DNA of 64,000 bases from Cytobacillus suaedae (GTDB taxonomy: Bacteria; Bacillota; Bacilli; Bacillales; Bacillaceae_L). The translations under genes and the position numbers were made by a program. Below are positions 42,985 to 51,777 of this stretch, one piece after another; the stretch's first letter is position 1, and every line of letters begins with the position of its first letter. The stretch lies in the NCBI GenBank assembly GCA_014960805.1, contig CP063163.1:545001-609000 (forward strand), read 5' to 3'. Below the pieces are notes generated by a model that did no database searches, was not told where the DNA came from, and saw only the letters and a list, made by a program, of their open reading frames with translations.

Positions 42985-43315
42985 TGACGTCTCCTTCCAG
43001 TAAGGACTTTAATTCATGTGTCATCTTTTTCCATTCAGTTTTTAATTGATCATATACTTCCAAGCCATATTCACTTAATACATAATATTTTCTTGGCCTG
43101 CTCTCCGAAGTGTCCCAACTACTCGTCACGAGTTCTTGTTTTTCTAAGCGGCGTAAAAGGGGGTATAAAGTACTTTGATCAATCGTAACACTAGCTTTTT
43201 CAAGAAGTTGAACTAATGAATATCCGTATTGAGGAGTTCGTAACTGACTTAAAACAGCTAGGGTTAATGTTCCTCTTCTAAGTTCTGTCATGTAAGAATC
43301 CAACATAGAACCCAT
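42968..43315 (-). CDS. PadR-family transcriptional regulator
   Basis: A 115-residue winged-helix regulator (MLDSYMTELRRGTLTLAVLS, then PQYGYSLVQLLE, STLYPLLRRLEKQELV, RPRKYYVLSEYGLEVYDQL). Short PadR subfamily-2 length, without a separate effector domain. ATG with GAGGTG upstream. A 22-bp palindrome in its promoter is the likely autoregulatory operator. Co-transcribed with the HAAS gene. Confidence 0.92.
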   Translation of the reverse strand: MGSMLDSYMTELRRGTLTLAVLSQLRTPQYGYSLVQLLEKASVTIDQSTLYPLLRRLEKQELVTSSWDTSESRPRKYYVLSEYGLEVYDQLKTEWKKMTHELKSLLEGDVNDESN

Positions 43316-43344
43316 TGCGTATCACCTCATTTTCTTATACTGTA

Positions 43345-43366
43345 TATAATACACTATAGTATTATA
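43345..43366 (-). promoter_or_regulatory. Probable PadR operator
   Basis: TATAATAC-ACTATA-GTATTATA, 8-bp perfect arms of ATAC/GTAT type, 30 bases before the PadR start. The ATAC-GTAT symmetry matches known PadR-family operators; binding here is inferred. Confidence 0.65.
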
Positions 43367-43407
43367 CACAACAATAGATGTTACATTTTAATATAAAAAT
43401 TACGAAT

Positions 43408-43474
43408 GCCAAGAGGATGGTCCTGGTTGTATAACTCAATAGATAGTGAAACGCAGGAACCGTCCCTATGGTCT
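43408..43474. repeat. GGGACGG-related repeat, variant loop, copy 10
   Basis: GCCAAGAGGATGGTCCTGGT, loop with AACTCAATAGATAGTG, then GCAGGAACCGTCCCTATGG. It abuts the broken end of the sigma duplicate. Confidence 0.7.
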
Positions 43475-43477
43475 TTT

Positions 43478-43675
43478 ATTACGCGCAATGGTAAAGAGCC
43501 AAGTCTTTGGCGAAGCCTGTTTTTTATAAGAGTTAAGGCCTTTCCCAGCCTTAATAAATACCTCTTGTACGAGATCTTCCACATCTGTTGTACCCGTGTA
43601 GTAAACCAAAAAGTTGTACACATCATTGCTGTATAAGTAAAACCACTCTGAAATAATCTCTCTAACATTTGTCAT
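43478..43675 (-). pseudogene. Truncated duplicate of the ECF sigma gene
   Basis: The first 66 codons repeat the sigma gene at 39484 with three or four substitutions (WFYLYSND for WFHLYSND, GLNSY for GLSSY). The frame then leaves the family at the edge of hairpin repeat copy 10. Region 4 is absent. The homology extends upstream through the promoter to about 43742, where the -10 reads CTTC instead of CGTC. It is a nonfunctional segmental duplication. Confidence 0.9.
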
Positions 43676-43937
43676 AAAGGTAGGGTACCCCCGTTATTTG
43701 AATTCACCTAATTAGAAGGGTGAAATTTCATTTTGTGTCAACCTGAATAAAAAAAGGCCACTAAAATTAAAGGTGCTTAAAAAATGTGCCTGGTCAATAA
43801 CCGAGCAAGGTATTTAGTTAAGGAAATTAAGGGGATTAATGAGTTAGGGGTGCCTGGCACTGCTCGAAAAATCTTGTTTCTAACTGACTTTGAGATTAAG
43901 TGTGATAGCTCACTTTTCGGTGTTGGGTTTTCAAGTT

Positions 43938-43968
43938 AATCGACAGGTGACAGACTGTCGATTTTTTC
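43938..43968 (+). terminator. Orphan terminator
   Basis: AATCGACAG / CTGTCGATT with loop GTGACAGA and T6. No intact gene precedes it on either strand. The 840-base stretch 43676-44514 otherwise contains only the sigma-duplicate promoter and two GTGCCTGG motifs (43783, 43850). Confidence 0.75.
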
Positions 43969-44514
43969 TTTTGAAGAAACGTGAACATTTTATCTTAGGG
44001 ACACAGGGTATCTAGATGAAGACTATAAGCAGCTAGTTGCTTATATTGGACAATTTCTAAGCATAGGGAATGGAGCGCTTGCTTCATTCCTTTTCGTATT
44101 TAACTGTGGTAACCCTTATAAGGTCTGCTACATAAAGTTTTTATTTCCAATTAGTATTCTTTTTTGCTAAAAAGGAAACTTATAGGTATACGTTTTTCGA
44201 GTGAAAGCATCTCAAAAAAACATCAAAGGCTGACCGAATAACATTTACATCTATCCTCGTTTTCTCAACGGTAATGTCCATCTTTAACTTAAAAATTTTT
44301 CCTAGTCCTATTACTCTTCTCTAATACATTTTTGGGCCATTAGGAAGAATAATGGAGTAATACTAAACATGAAGTGGAAAGTTAATTAGACAATCTTACT
44401 TTGAATTCCAATGATACCTACTTATACTTTCTTAAAGGTCTAGAAAAAAATGATTTACAAGTGTGTAAGCCGAATTCGGAGTTATTTTCCTTTTGTTAAG
44501 GGGGAGGATTATAC

Positions 44515-45006
44515 ATGAATCTTGAGAGATTAATTTTAATAGTGGTATTCATAGTCTCGGTCTTCTCAATTATCTTTTTAATACCACGTAATAAGGCAAG
44601 GGAAGCATGGGTCCTATTATTATTTCTTCAGGTCATTACCTGGCCGGCTGGTTTGTTTGTTGTAGAAATGGGATGGATTGAATATCCGATCCAATTATTA
44701 AAAGATGCTAACCAGTTTAATCGTACTAGCTTGACTTTTGAGTTTTTCGTTTTTCCAATTGTAGCTATTATGTTTAGTTTGTATTATCCAAAAGTTAGTA
44801 AGTTTGGAGTCATGATTTATTATGTATGTTTTGCTGGTTTTTTTACGATTATTGAGTCGATACTTGAAAAAACAACCAGGCTTGTGGAATATCACGAGTG
44901 GACATGGTATTGGACATTAATTACAGTCATCATCTCTTTATTTTTAAACCATAACTATTATCTGTGGTACAAACAAAAAATGATCAAGGTGAAAACTAAT
45001 GAGTAA
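44515..45006 (+). CDS. CBO0543-type membrane protein 1
   Basis: A 163-residue protein with about five membrane helices and conserved-looking W-AG-FV-E and FEFFVFPIVAIMFSLYYPK phrases typical, as far as I recall, of the Bacillus/Clostridium CBO0543 family. ATG behind GGGGGAGG. It overlaps the following, related gene by eight bases. Function unknown. Confidence 0.7.
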   Translation: MNLERLILIVVFIVSVFSIIFLIPRNKAREAWVLLLFLQVITWPAGLFVVEMGWIEYPIQLLKDANQFNRTSLTFEFFVFPIVAIMFSLYYPKVSKFGVMIYYVCFAGFFTIIESILEKTTRLVEYHEWTWYWTLITVIISLFLNHNYYLWYKQKMIKVKTNE

Positions 45007-45466
45007 GGAATTTTACATTTTAGCTTTTTTATGGATTATTTCTATTATTACATTGTTAAGCATCTCAAAAGGAAAGATGCGCTTGACTCAAATAACTTTC
45101 TTATTTACCCAAGCATTAGCATGGGTATTTGAATACATCCTTGTCTTCTTTAAATTAGTAGAATTTCCTTATAGGGAATTCGAGGTTGCGACAAAGATGA
45201 GTTTTTCACTATATTATGTAATTTTTCCTGTGGTTGGTGTTTTGTTTATCCTGTTTTACCCCACAACTAGTAGAAAAGGTAAGGTGTTCTTCTATTATTT
45301 ATTTTTCTCGATGTTGATACCAACTTTTTCTTCATTTGCAGAAAAATATACAAAGCTTTTTCTATTTGTAAACTGGAACTGGAGTGTCCATGTACTTGCA
45401 GACTTAATTATCTTTTATATTTTGAAGCAATTTATATTCTGGTTTCGTAGAGGTATAGTTAGTTGA
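44999..45466 (+). CDS. CBO0543-type membrane protein 2
   Basis: A 155-residue paralogue of the preceding protein: five helices, the same order (R-TQITFLFTQALAWVFEY, VEFPYREF, FSLYYVIFPVVGVLFILFYP, ending W-W-V). The start overlaps the end of the upstream gene by eight bases, so the two may form a heteromer. Function unknown. Confidence 0.7.
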   Translation: MSKEFYILAFLWIISIITLLSISKGKMRLTQITFLFTQALAWVFEYILVFFKLVEFPYREFEVATKMSFSLYYVIFPVVGVLFILFYPTTSRKGKVFFYYLFFSMLIPTFSSFAEKYTKLFLFVNWNWSVHVLADLIIFYILKQFIFWFRRGIVS

Positions 45467-45532
45467 TTGTAAGTACTATTAGTAAAGTCTTGTATAGGAA
45501 TAAAATTAAAGCGCCTTTTTAGCATTTGAATT

Positions 45533-45571
45533 AGCATACCAATGAACATAGTTCAAAGGTATGCTTTTTTC
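45533..45571 (+). terminator. Terminator of the CBO0543-type pair
   Basis: AGCATACC / GGTATGCT followed by T6. Confidence 0.85.
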
Positions 45572-45600
45572 GTTAATCTGTGAACAAATTTAAAGATAAA

Positions 45601-45645
45601 AAGGATACTATAGGGGAAAAAACACTCCCAATTGTATCCTATAAA
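45601..45645 (-). terminator. Terminator of the HxlR-family gene
   Basis: On the minus strand AGGATAC pairs with GTATCCT around a loop of about 27, then TTTTT. Confidence 0.7.
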
Positions 45646-45667
45646 AATATATCACTTGTAGTTACTA

Positions 45668-45976
45668 TTATGCTTCTAACCATTTTTGTGACCACTTTTC
45701 CATCTCTCGCATGAGAGGTTCAAGGTCTGTTCCTTTTTCGGTCAATGAATACTCGATTCTAACAGGAGTTTCTGGAAACACTTCTCGCTTTACAATCTTT
45801 TCGTTTTCCAGATCCTTTAACCTTTCTGATAGGACCCTACCACTAACACCAATTGATGATTCAATCGTGCAAAAACGCTGTGGACCAGTTAGAAGTTGGT
45901 AAATAATTAACCCCGTCCATCGTTGGCTCAACAATCCCATCGCTTTTTCAAATCTAGGGCAAATCGGCTTATTCAA
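45668..45976 (-). CDS. HxlR (DUF24)-family repressor, CatR/YodB-like
   Basis: A 102-residue winged-helix protein with the redox-type N-terminal Cys (NKPICPRFEKAMGLL) conserved in the quinone-sensing repressors YodB and CatR. Other features are RWTGLIIYQLL-GPQRF, IGVSGRVLSERLKDLE and PETPVRIEYSLTEKG. TTG start with AAGGAG upstream. It is divergent from the catE-like gene, and TTACTT/AAGTAA motifs lie between, so it probably represses that gene and releases it when quinones or diamide-like stress modify the Cys (family knowledge). Confidence 0.88.
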   Translation of the reverse strand: MNKPICPRFEKAMGLLSQRWTGLIIYQLLTGPQRFCTIESSIGVSGRVLSERLKDLENEKIVKREVFPETPVRIEYSLTEKGTDLEPLMREMEKWSQKWLEA

Positions 45977-46046
45977 TTAAATCATCTCCTTACTCATATA
46001 GTATAAACTGGTTCAATAAATTATTAAATTATTTCTTATAAAAAAG

Positions 46047-46095
46047 TTACTTGACTACACTAAATTATAATAATACACTTACTTACATAAAGTAA
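46047..46095 (+). promoter_or_regulatory. Promoter and likely CatR/YodB-type operator of the catE-like gene
   Basis: -35 TTGACT (46051-46056), 17-bp spacer, -10 TACACT (46074-46079). The inverted repeat TTACT-N7-AGTAA (46079-46095) overlaps the -10 and start point; an additional TTACTT lies at 46047. Position fits repression. Confidence 0.6.
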
Positions 46096-46146
46096 CTAAC
46101 TAATAAACCGTGCAAATTATCATAAAATCATCAGGAGGTAACGAAA

Positions 46147-46995
46147 ATGGATTTTCATCGTGAACCGATTACATTTGTAGGCCAAGTAAATCTAAAGATA
46201 CAAAACTTAGAACGTTCTATCTCTTTTTATAAAGAAGTCATTGGCTTTAAGGTATTGGAACAAACGTCAAATTTCGCAACATTAAGTGCCGATGGAAAAA
46301 CGACTTTATTAACAATTGAACAACCAGATAATGTAGTTCCAAAACAAGGAAGAACAACTGGGCTTTATCATTTCGCGCTATTAATGCCTAAGCGAACTGA
46401 CTTAGCTAAGATTGTGCAGCATTTTAGGGGAATTGGAGTTCAGTTCGGTTCTTCTGATCATCTGGTAAGTGAAGCTCTTTATTTATCCGACCCAGATGGG
46501 AATGGAATTGAAATCTATGTAGACCGTGGTCCTTCCGAATGGAATTGGAGTAATGGTGTAGTTGAAATGACCGTTGATCCATTGAATTTCCAAGACCTTC
46601 TATCTCTTGGGAAACAGCAGTCATGGAAAGGTCTACCCGTTGATACGGTCATGGGGCATATCCATTTGCATGTATCTGAATTGAAAAAGACGGAAGAGTT
46701 TTATACCAAGGGACTTGGATTTGAAGTCGTAAACAGATTCGGTAGTCAGGCACTGTTTATTTCTGACGGTAAATACCATCACCATATTGGTTTAAATACT
46801 TGGAACGGCGTGGGTGCACCTACACCACTACTTAATAGTGTTGGACTCGAATCGTTTACTCTTATGATTTCAAATGAGGAAAAGAAAAATAGAATCATTA
46901 CACAGTTAAACGAAATAAATGCTCCTTTTACAGATGAAAATGGTTCAATTGTTGTGACAGACCCTTCAGGGAATTGTATACGCTTAGGAGTGTAA
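46147..46995 (+). CDS. catE: Ring-cleaving VOC dioxygenase, CatE-like (catechol 2,3-dioxygenase type)
   Basis: A 282-residue protein with two VOC domains. Domain 1 has GQVNLKIQNLERSISFYKEV, GLYHFALLMP, then ALYLSDPDGNGIEIYVDR. Domain 2 has MGHIHLHVSELKKTEEFYTK, KYHHHIGLNTW. Metal ligands are expected in GHIHLH, KYHHHIG and the C-terminal acid. Length and phrases agree well with B. subtilis CatE, the catechol-2,3-dioxygenase of quinone detoxification. CatD is not adjacent. ATG with AGGAGG upstream. Divergent from the CatR-like repressor. Confidence 0.88.
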   Translation: MDFHREPITFVGQVNLKIQNLERSISFYKEVIGFKVLEQTSNFATLSADGKTTLLTIEQPDNVVPKQGRTTGLYHFALLMPKRTDLAKIVQHFRGIGVQFGSSDHLVSEALYLSDPDGNGIEIYVDRGPSEWNWSNGVVEMTVDPLNFQDLLSLGKQQSWKGLPVDTVMGHIHLHVSELKKTEEFYTKGLGFEVVNRFGSQALFISDGKYHHHIGLNTWNGVGAPTPLLNSVGLESFTLMISNEEKKNRIITQLNEINAPFTDENGSIVVTDPSGNCIRLGV

Positions 46996-47041
46996 ATCAT
47001 AACTGGGGGATAAATTGCTTTGGTAGAAAATGCTGTTGTTT

Positions 47042-47107
47042 AATAAAACAGGAATTGAAATAGGTCTGTACACACTTGGTGATATTGGAACAGATCCAAT
47101 TACGTAA
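47042..47107 (+). pseudogene. Remnant of a luciferase-like (LLM) flavin monooxygenase N-terminus
   Basis: KTGIEIGLYTLGDIGTDPIT followed by TAA reads like the first residues of LLM-class oxidoreductases (GLYTxGDxxPDP). The rest is not found. In the 290-base interval 46996-47284 nothing else is seen. Confidence 0.45.
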
Positions 47108-47284
47108 CAACAGAAGGAACAAGTACCGTGGGATAGTTGAGGAAATTTATAATAAAGATGAATTGCCTGACCCATCCCTGTGGTCCCAAATATTTATAAA
47201 TTTTTAAAGGTTTAACAACATCTCTAACGAATTATTAACAATGTTACTATTGTAATACTTAACTACAGAAAGGTAGCGATACAT

Positions 47285-48877
47285 ATGGAAACTCTACAAT
47301 CATTTCTAAAAGATATGAATGGCAGAATGCAAGAATTATATAAAGATGTAACTGAATCAAGCTGGATGGCCCAGACAACTGGAGATGCTGAGTGGGCTGC
47401 TAAATTAAGTGAAGCTGGGACTCGATTCAATCTATTATTTTCTTCAAAAGATACATATGAGAAAACAAAACAGTTTCTAGAGACGGAAAATGCAACGGAG
47501 GTCGAAAAACGTCAGCTTCAACTTCTACTAAGTCAAATGGAACGTAACCAACTTCCAGAAGAAGTGATAGCTGATTTATCAAAACGTTCATCTGAACTAA
47601 ACCTATTATTTAATACCTTCTCACCTGAAGTGGATGGCAAGAAGTATTCTGCTAATGATATTCGGAATGTATTGGTAAATAGTAATGACCAAGAATTACG
47701 CAAAAAAGTTTGGTTTGCGAGTAAGGAGGTTGGGAAAGTCGTAGAAAAAGACCTGCTTGAGCTTGTGAAACAGCGCAATGAAGCTGCACAACTACTTGGC
47801 TATGATAACCATCACCAAATGGGATTTGCTCTTCAAGAGCTTGACCGTGATGAGGTATTTGCTATTTTCAACGAACTAATTGAGCAATCAGATGAAGCCT
47901 ACCGCTCGATGAAGAAAGAACTAGATGAGCGCCTAGCAGCTAAATTTGGTGTTAATCCAGAGGATATTCGCCCTTGGCATTATGTTGATCCGTTTTTCCA
48001 AGAGGCACCACCAACTGATTCAGCTAATCTAGATCCTTTTTACAAAGGGAAGGATATTGTGCAAATCACAACAGATACGTTTAACTCAATGGGAATTGAA
48101 ATTGATGATCTCTATGCAAAAAGCGATTTGTTCCCTAGAGAAAAGAAGAATCCAACAGCCTTTTGTAGTGATATAGATCGCGAAGGTGATGTTAGAGTTC
48201 TTTGTAACTTAACGGAAGATGCATATTGGATGGAAACGAACTTACATGAGTTTGGCCATGCGGCTTATTTCAAATATGTAGACCCTAGCCTTCCATTCGG
48301 ATTACGTACAGTAAGTCATACTTTAACAACCGAATCGATTGCGATGTTATTTGGAAAAATGGGCAAAGACCCACGCTGGTTAAAGCGCTTCTTACAAGTT
48401 GATGAAACAACAGTAGATGAACTTGCTCCTGAACTAGAAAGGTACCAACAGTTACAAATGCTTATATCAGCAAGATGGATTATTACCTTTGTCTTTTTTG
48501 AAAAAGAACTGTACGAAAATCCTGATCAAGATTTAAACGCGTTATGGTGGAAAATAGTAAATGAAGTTCAGCTAGTCACTCCTCCTGATTCGATGGATAA
48601 TCCTGATTGGGCTGCAAAAATTCATTTTACACTTGCACCTGTTTACTATCAGAATTATCTACTAGGAGAATTAATGGCAGCACAGCTTCTACGTCATATT
48701 GAAACGAACATTTCTCCTGAATTTTTCACAAAAGAAGCGGGAGAGATGCTTATCAATGATTTCTTCAAACCAGCTGCCCTTTATGAATGGAATGAAAAAA
48801 TTAGCCGAGTAACAGGTGAAAAATTAAATCCTGCTCACTTTGTGGATGTATATTGCAAAACTCAGATAAAAAGTTAA
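47285..48877 (+). CDS. M3/M2-type zinc metallopeptidase (gluzincin)
   Basis: A 530-residue cytosolic peptidase. The zinc site is HEFGH (His321, Glu322, His325) with the third ligand Glu350 in LTTESIAMLFGKM. The helical surroundings, including the long N-terminal helix bundle and the late YQNYLLGELMAAQL, are those of oligopeptidase F/ACE-like peptidases. No signal peptide. ATG with AGGTAGCG upstream. Expected to cleave small peptides. Confidence 0.88.
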   Translation: METLQSFLKDMNGRMQELYKDVTESSWMAQTTGDAEWAAKLSEAGTRFNLLFSSKDTYEKTKQFLETENATEVEKRQLQLLLSQMERNQLPEEVIADLSKRSSELNLLFNTFSPEVDGKKYSANDIRNVLVNSNDQELRKKVWFASKEVGKVVEKDLLELVKQRNEAAQLLGYDNHHQMGFALQELDRDEVFAIFNELIEQSDEAYRSMKKELDERLAAKFGVNPEDIRPWHYVDPFFQEAPPTDSANLDPFYKGKDIVQITTDTFNSMGIEIDDLYAKSDLFPREKKNPTAFCSDIDREGDVRVLCNLTEDAYWMETNLHEFGHAAYFKYVDPSLPFGLRTVSHTLTTESIAMLFGKMGKDPRWLKRFLQVDETTVDELAPELERYQQLQMLISARWIITFVFFEKELYENPDQDLNALWWKIVNEVQLVTPPDSMDNPDWAAKIHFTLAPVYYQNYLLGELMAAQLLRHIETNISPEFFTKEAGEMLINDFFKPAALYEWNEKISRVTGEKLNPAHFVDVYCKTQIKS

Positions 48878-48889
48878 TTCTTAATAAAT

Positions 48890-48927
48890 AGGATAGCTAG
48901 GACTATATGGTCCTGGCTATCCTTTTC
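48890..48927 (+). terminator. Terminator of the metallopeptidase gene
   Basis: AGGATAGCTAGGAC / GGTCCTGGCTATCCT, loop TATAT, T4. Confidence 0.85.
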
Positions 48928-48966
48928 TATTATTCTTCTGAATCGAACCTTGTCTATGGTCCACAC

Positions 48967-50376
48967 TTACTGAACAACCTCAAAAACAGTCCCCTGATTT
49001 AAATCACTTACCTTCATAGACCCATAAACACCCAAATACAGTCTACTCTGATTCATACTAGCCCCCAAGCTAACATAATAAGCCGATTGCTCCCCAAAAT
49101 CATAATCAGTTTCAATCATCCCATACTCATTCTGTCTAAAATCCGGTCTAAATCTTGTATAAGCCAAAACCCCTTGATTTGAAGGTTTATCTGTCCGGTT
49201 AAGATCAGTAAACACAACACTTCCCGTTAAAGCTGGTATCTCGTTCCCCACATAGGCCTGCACTCCAGTAAGGGCAGTTCCCGCAAACTTATCAGGTCGT
49301 GAATCTTGATGATAATAACTAGTTAAAGGCGGAATTCGATTAGCTGAGAGTTTAATCGCTTCATTGTAAAAAGCAATGGTTTTCTCATCTAAATTGGAAT
49401 CTTCATCGCAGTCCTTAAGTATAGGAGTAGGCAAATCACCTTCCCAACCTCTCCAGCCTAGGTTAATATATCCCTCTTGATTTAGTTCAATGTTTCGTAA
49501 TGATGCTTGAACAAGCTGAGTAACAGGGATTGGTTTATAATGAACGAATGAAAAAACGGATTCTACCAAGTGCTGTCCGACATTTCCAACATATTTAATA
49601 TACTGATTGTAGTACCTCTGATATGAAATCCCGGGAATATTCCTAACCCCTTTGACAATGACTGTCAGTGTTTCTTGGATAGCTATCGGAAGTTCATTGA
49701 AACGTGTGACTACGGGAGGATCATAGATCGCTGTGTTTTTAGTAACATCAATTTCGATGATCTTTCCGGCGATTTCCATATCATCCTGAGCTAAATTAAA
49801 GGGATCATACCCTGAACCACCATCTCCATTTGTGAACACAAGCTTTCCTGTTTCGGGTGAAAAGTTTAAGCTATTAACACCATTATGATTAAAAAATGGC
49901 CTTCTTAAGTTAAGCAATGTCCGTCGCTTTTGAGGTTTGCCATTTGACTGTACAATCCACTCTTCAACTGTATCAATATGATCATATTGCGTTTCTCGGT
50001 TAATCCACTTTAGGTTTAAGGATTCTGGCTCACAAGGGTTAGGCTCATACGAATCGTGAGGAGCTCCTGGACCTTGAGTTCCTGCTTTTGAATAATGAAG
50101 ATAAAACAGACCGTTGTAATAAAATTGAGGATGAAACGCTAGTCCCAGCAGTCCGCGCTCATCATATCCACCACGGGATTCACCTAGTTTTATAACTCTC
50201 GGTCGAATATCTAAAAAAGTCTTAACCTCTCCGTTACCTATATAAAAAATCTCCCCCACCTGGGTTGCAATAAATAATCGTTCGACAGAGTCACCAGGAA
50301 GTATCGTTGTTTTCATAACTGTAGGCAAGTTGATATTATTTACGATAGGGCGTAAGCGAACATTAACTTTTTTCAA
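48967..50376 (-). CDS. PQQ-type sugar dehydrogenase-like beta-propeller protein
   Basis: A 469-residue protein whose order of motifs follows the glucose/sorbosone dehydrogenase (GSDH) six-bladed propeller: ERLFIATQVGEIFYI, DERGLLGLAFHPQF, NGLFYLHYS, NHNGVNSLNFSPETGKLVFT, NGDGGSGYDPFNLAQD, LGWRGWEGDLPTP, and SVVFTDLN. No signal peptide is evident. The His in NHNG is where PQQ enzymes keep the catalytic base, but cofactor binding is unproven; Bacillus generally does not make PQQ. TTG start behind GGAGG. Single gene. Confidence 0.8.
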   Translation of the reverse strand: MKKVNVRLRPIVNNINLPTVMKTTILPGDSVERLFIATQVGEIFYIGNGEVKTFLDIRPRVIKLGESRGGYDERGLLGLAFHPQFYYNGLFYLHYSKAGTQGPGAPHDSYEPNPCEPESLNLKWINRETQYDHIDTVEEWIVQSNGKPQKRRTLLNLRRPFFNHNGVNSLNFSPETGKLVFTNGDGGSGYDPFNLAQDDMEIAGKIIEIDVTKNTAIYDPPVVTRFNELPIAIQETLTVIVKGVRNIPGISYQRYYNQYIKYVGNVGQHLVESVFSFVHYKPIPVTQLVQASLRNIELNQEGYINLGWRGWEGDLPTPILKDCDEDSNLDEKTIAFYNEAIKLSANRIPPLTSYYHQDSRPDKFAGTALTGVQAYVGNEIPALTGSVVFTDLNRTDKPSNQGVLAYTRFRPDFRQNEYGMIETDYDFGEQSAYYVSLGASMNQSRLYLGVYGSMKVSDLNQGTVFEVVQ

Positions 50377-50517
50377 TTACCTCCACACTCCTTTCCGACT
50401 GTTTCTATCTATTAAAAATATGAGTAGTACTGATTGAATAGTACGGAATTTATGAGGTGGTAAGCCTACAGTATGTTTAACCCACAGTTGCCAGTCATCT
50501 GTCATTTCACGAAATAA

Positions 50518-50544
50518 AAGCTCAGAGTTTGCGACTCTGAGCTT
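50518..50544. terminator. Hairpin upstream of the propeller gene
   Basis: AAGCTCAGAGT / ACTCTGAGCTT, loop TTGCG. Weak T tail. Confidence 0.55.
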
Positions 50545-50735
50545 ATTCTCGCTCTACCCTAGCTACTGATATAATAAGACCATATGAAATAAGGTCAACC
50601 AGAAATATTTAGCATTCTGGCTAACCTTATAATACGAACGGAGCAGTTTAGTTGAAGAAGGATAGGATCTTGTATCTTACATAGAAACACCCTCCACATA
50701 TATTATTATCACCTGGATAGTTAGGAGGAATATTA

Positions 50736-50894
50736 TTGCATAAAGTAATAATTACTGGACCTTTTGGAGTTATATATCCTGTATGGACAAATGGGGGTCT
50801 GGGGTTTACTCACAAGGTGAATCTCCTAATAAATATGTTAATATTGGCAATTATTATTACCTGGTTGTACATGAATTACCAAGTTAGGGTGTAG
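50736..50894 (+). CDS. Small 52-residue membrane protein
   Basis: TTG start (50736) seven bases behind a perfect AGGAGG (50723-50728). It encodes 52 residues beginning MHKVIITGPFGVIYPVWTNG, with a hydrophobic helix LLINMLILAIIITWLYM and a short polar end QVRV. It is followed at 50970 by a hairpin. The ribosome binding site and clean helix favour a real small gene; no family known to me. The rest of 50377-50995 is empty apart from the hairpin at 50518. Confidence 0.55.
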   Translation: MHKVIITGPFGVIYPVWTNGGLGFTHKVNLLINMLILAIIITWLYMNYQVRV

Positions 50895-50969
50895 AGTCTT
50901 TTAATGTACCTCCTCGAAAGCAAAATCGAGTAATATATTCGCTACCATATACCCGTTATTAATTAAAAC

Positions 50970-51004
50970 AAACAAGTGATTCTTTCAAAGGATAGTCACT
51001 TGTT
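50970..51004. terminator. Hairpin between the 52-residue gene and the CBO0543-type gene
   Basis: AACAAGTGA / TCACTTGTT around a loop of 17; T run on the plus side. It overlaps the last codons of the minus-strand gene. Confidence 0.6.
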
Positions 51005-51550
51005 TTCTGAAAGTTTTTTACATTTTAATACAATAGCTCTAACTGTAACACCTAGTAAGACATAATAGAAAAAAGAAAAGTGATATTTCCATTTTATGTA
51101 ATACACCAAGTTTAACCTTTTGCTTATTGGTTCTCCGATGAAGGCAAAGAGTAACGCCATAATGAATAATGCAATTAAATAAGAACGCCATGTGGAGAAA
51201 TATTGATAAAGCAACATAAAAGTAACACCTACCATAAATACATCGAAGGGTAGTGCTCTTGGGGTAATTGGGACAAATTGCACTGGGTATACCCAAAACT
51301 TAAGGTCAACCCCAATAGCATCTAAATATGAGGTGGGGATAATAACTAGAGTCCAGACAAACATGATTTCTAATATTCTTTTACGGTCAACAACTTTTAT
51401 CCAAATTACCAATGGTATTAAGATAAATGCGACTAAAAACCACCAATTCCATGTAAGAAATTCATGGTTTAACCAGTGGTTTATGTCTTGTTTAACATTT
51501 TGATGGTGTTTTTCCAATGTGTTTAGAGCCGCTTTTAAATTTTCATTCAT
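50996..51550 (-). CDS. CBO0543-type membrane protein 3
   Basis: About 184 residues. An amphipathic N-terminal helix is followed by five membrane helices with the phrases TWNWWFLVAFILIPLVIW, DRKRILEIMFVW, YLDAIGVDLKFWVYPVQF, PRALPFDVFMVGVTFMLLYQ and FAFIGEPI, which I associate with the CBO0543 family. ATG at 51550 has AGGAG upstream; a longer frame from 51586 runs through the site. Function unknown. Confidence 0.72.
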   Translation of the reverse strand: MNENLKAALNTLEKHHQNVKQDINHWLNHEFLTWNWWFLVAFILIPLVIWIKVVDRKRILEIMFVWTLVIIPTSYLDAIGVDLKFWVYPVQFVPITPRALPFDVFMVGVTFMLLYQYFSTWRSYLIALFIMALLFAFIGEPISKRLNLVYYIKWKYHFSFFYYVLLGVTVRAIVLKCKKLSENK

Positions 51551-51777
51551 TATAGTTCTCCTAAAAATATAGTAACGACAAGACATATTATCTGCTTGAA
51601 TATTAGAAAATAAACAATCTATAAATTTCAGTGCAAATTTTTTGAGTATTAAGTTCGAGGTCTTATAAAGAAAAGTATATTTTTGTTTGAGATTTTTAAT
51701 TTACAGGATGGACTTTAGAACCTCCGAATTTGAAAACCTTTCTTAGTAAATACCTTAAATGGTTTAGCATCCTATGT

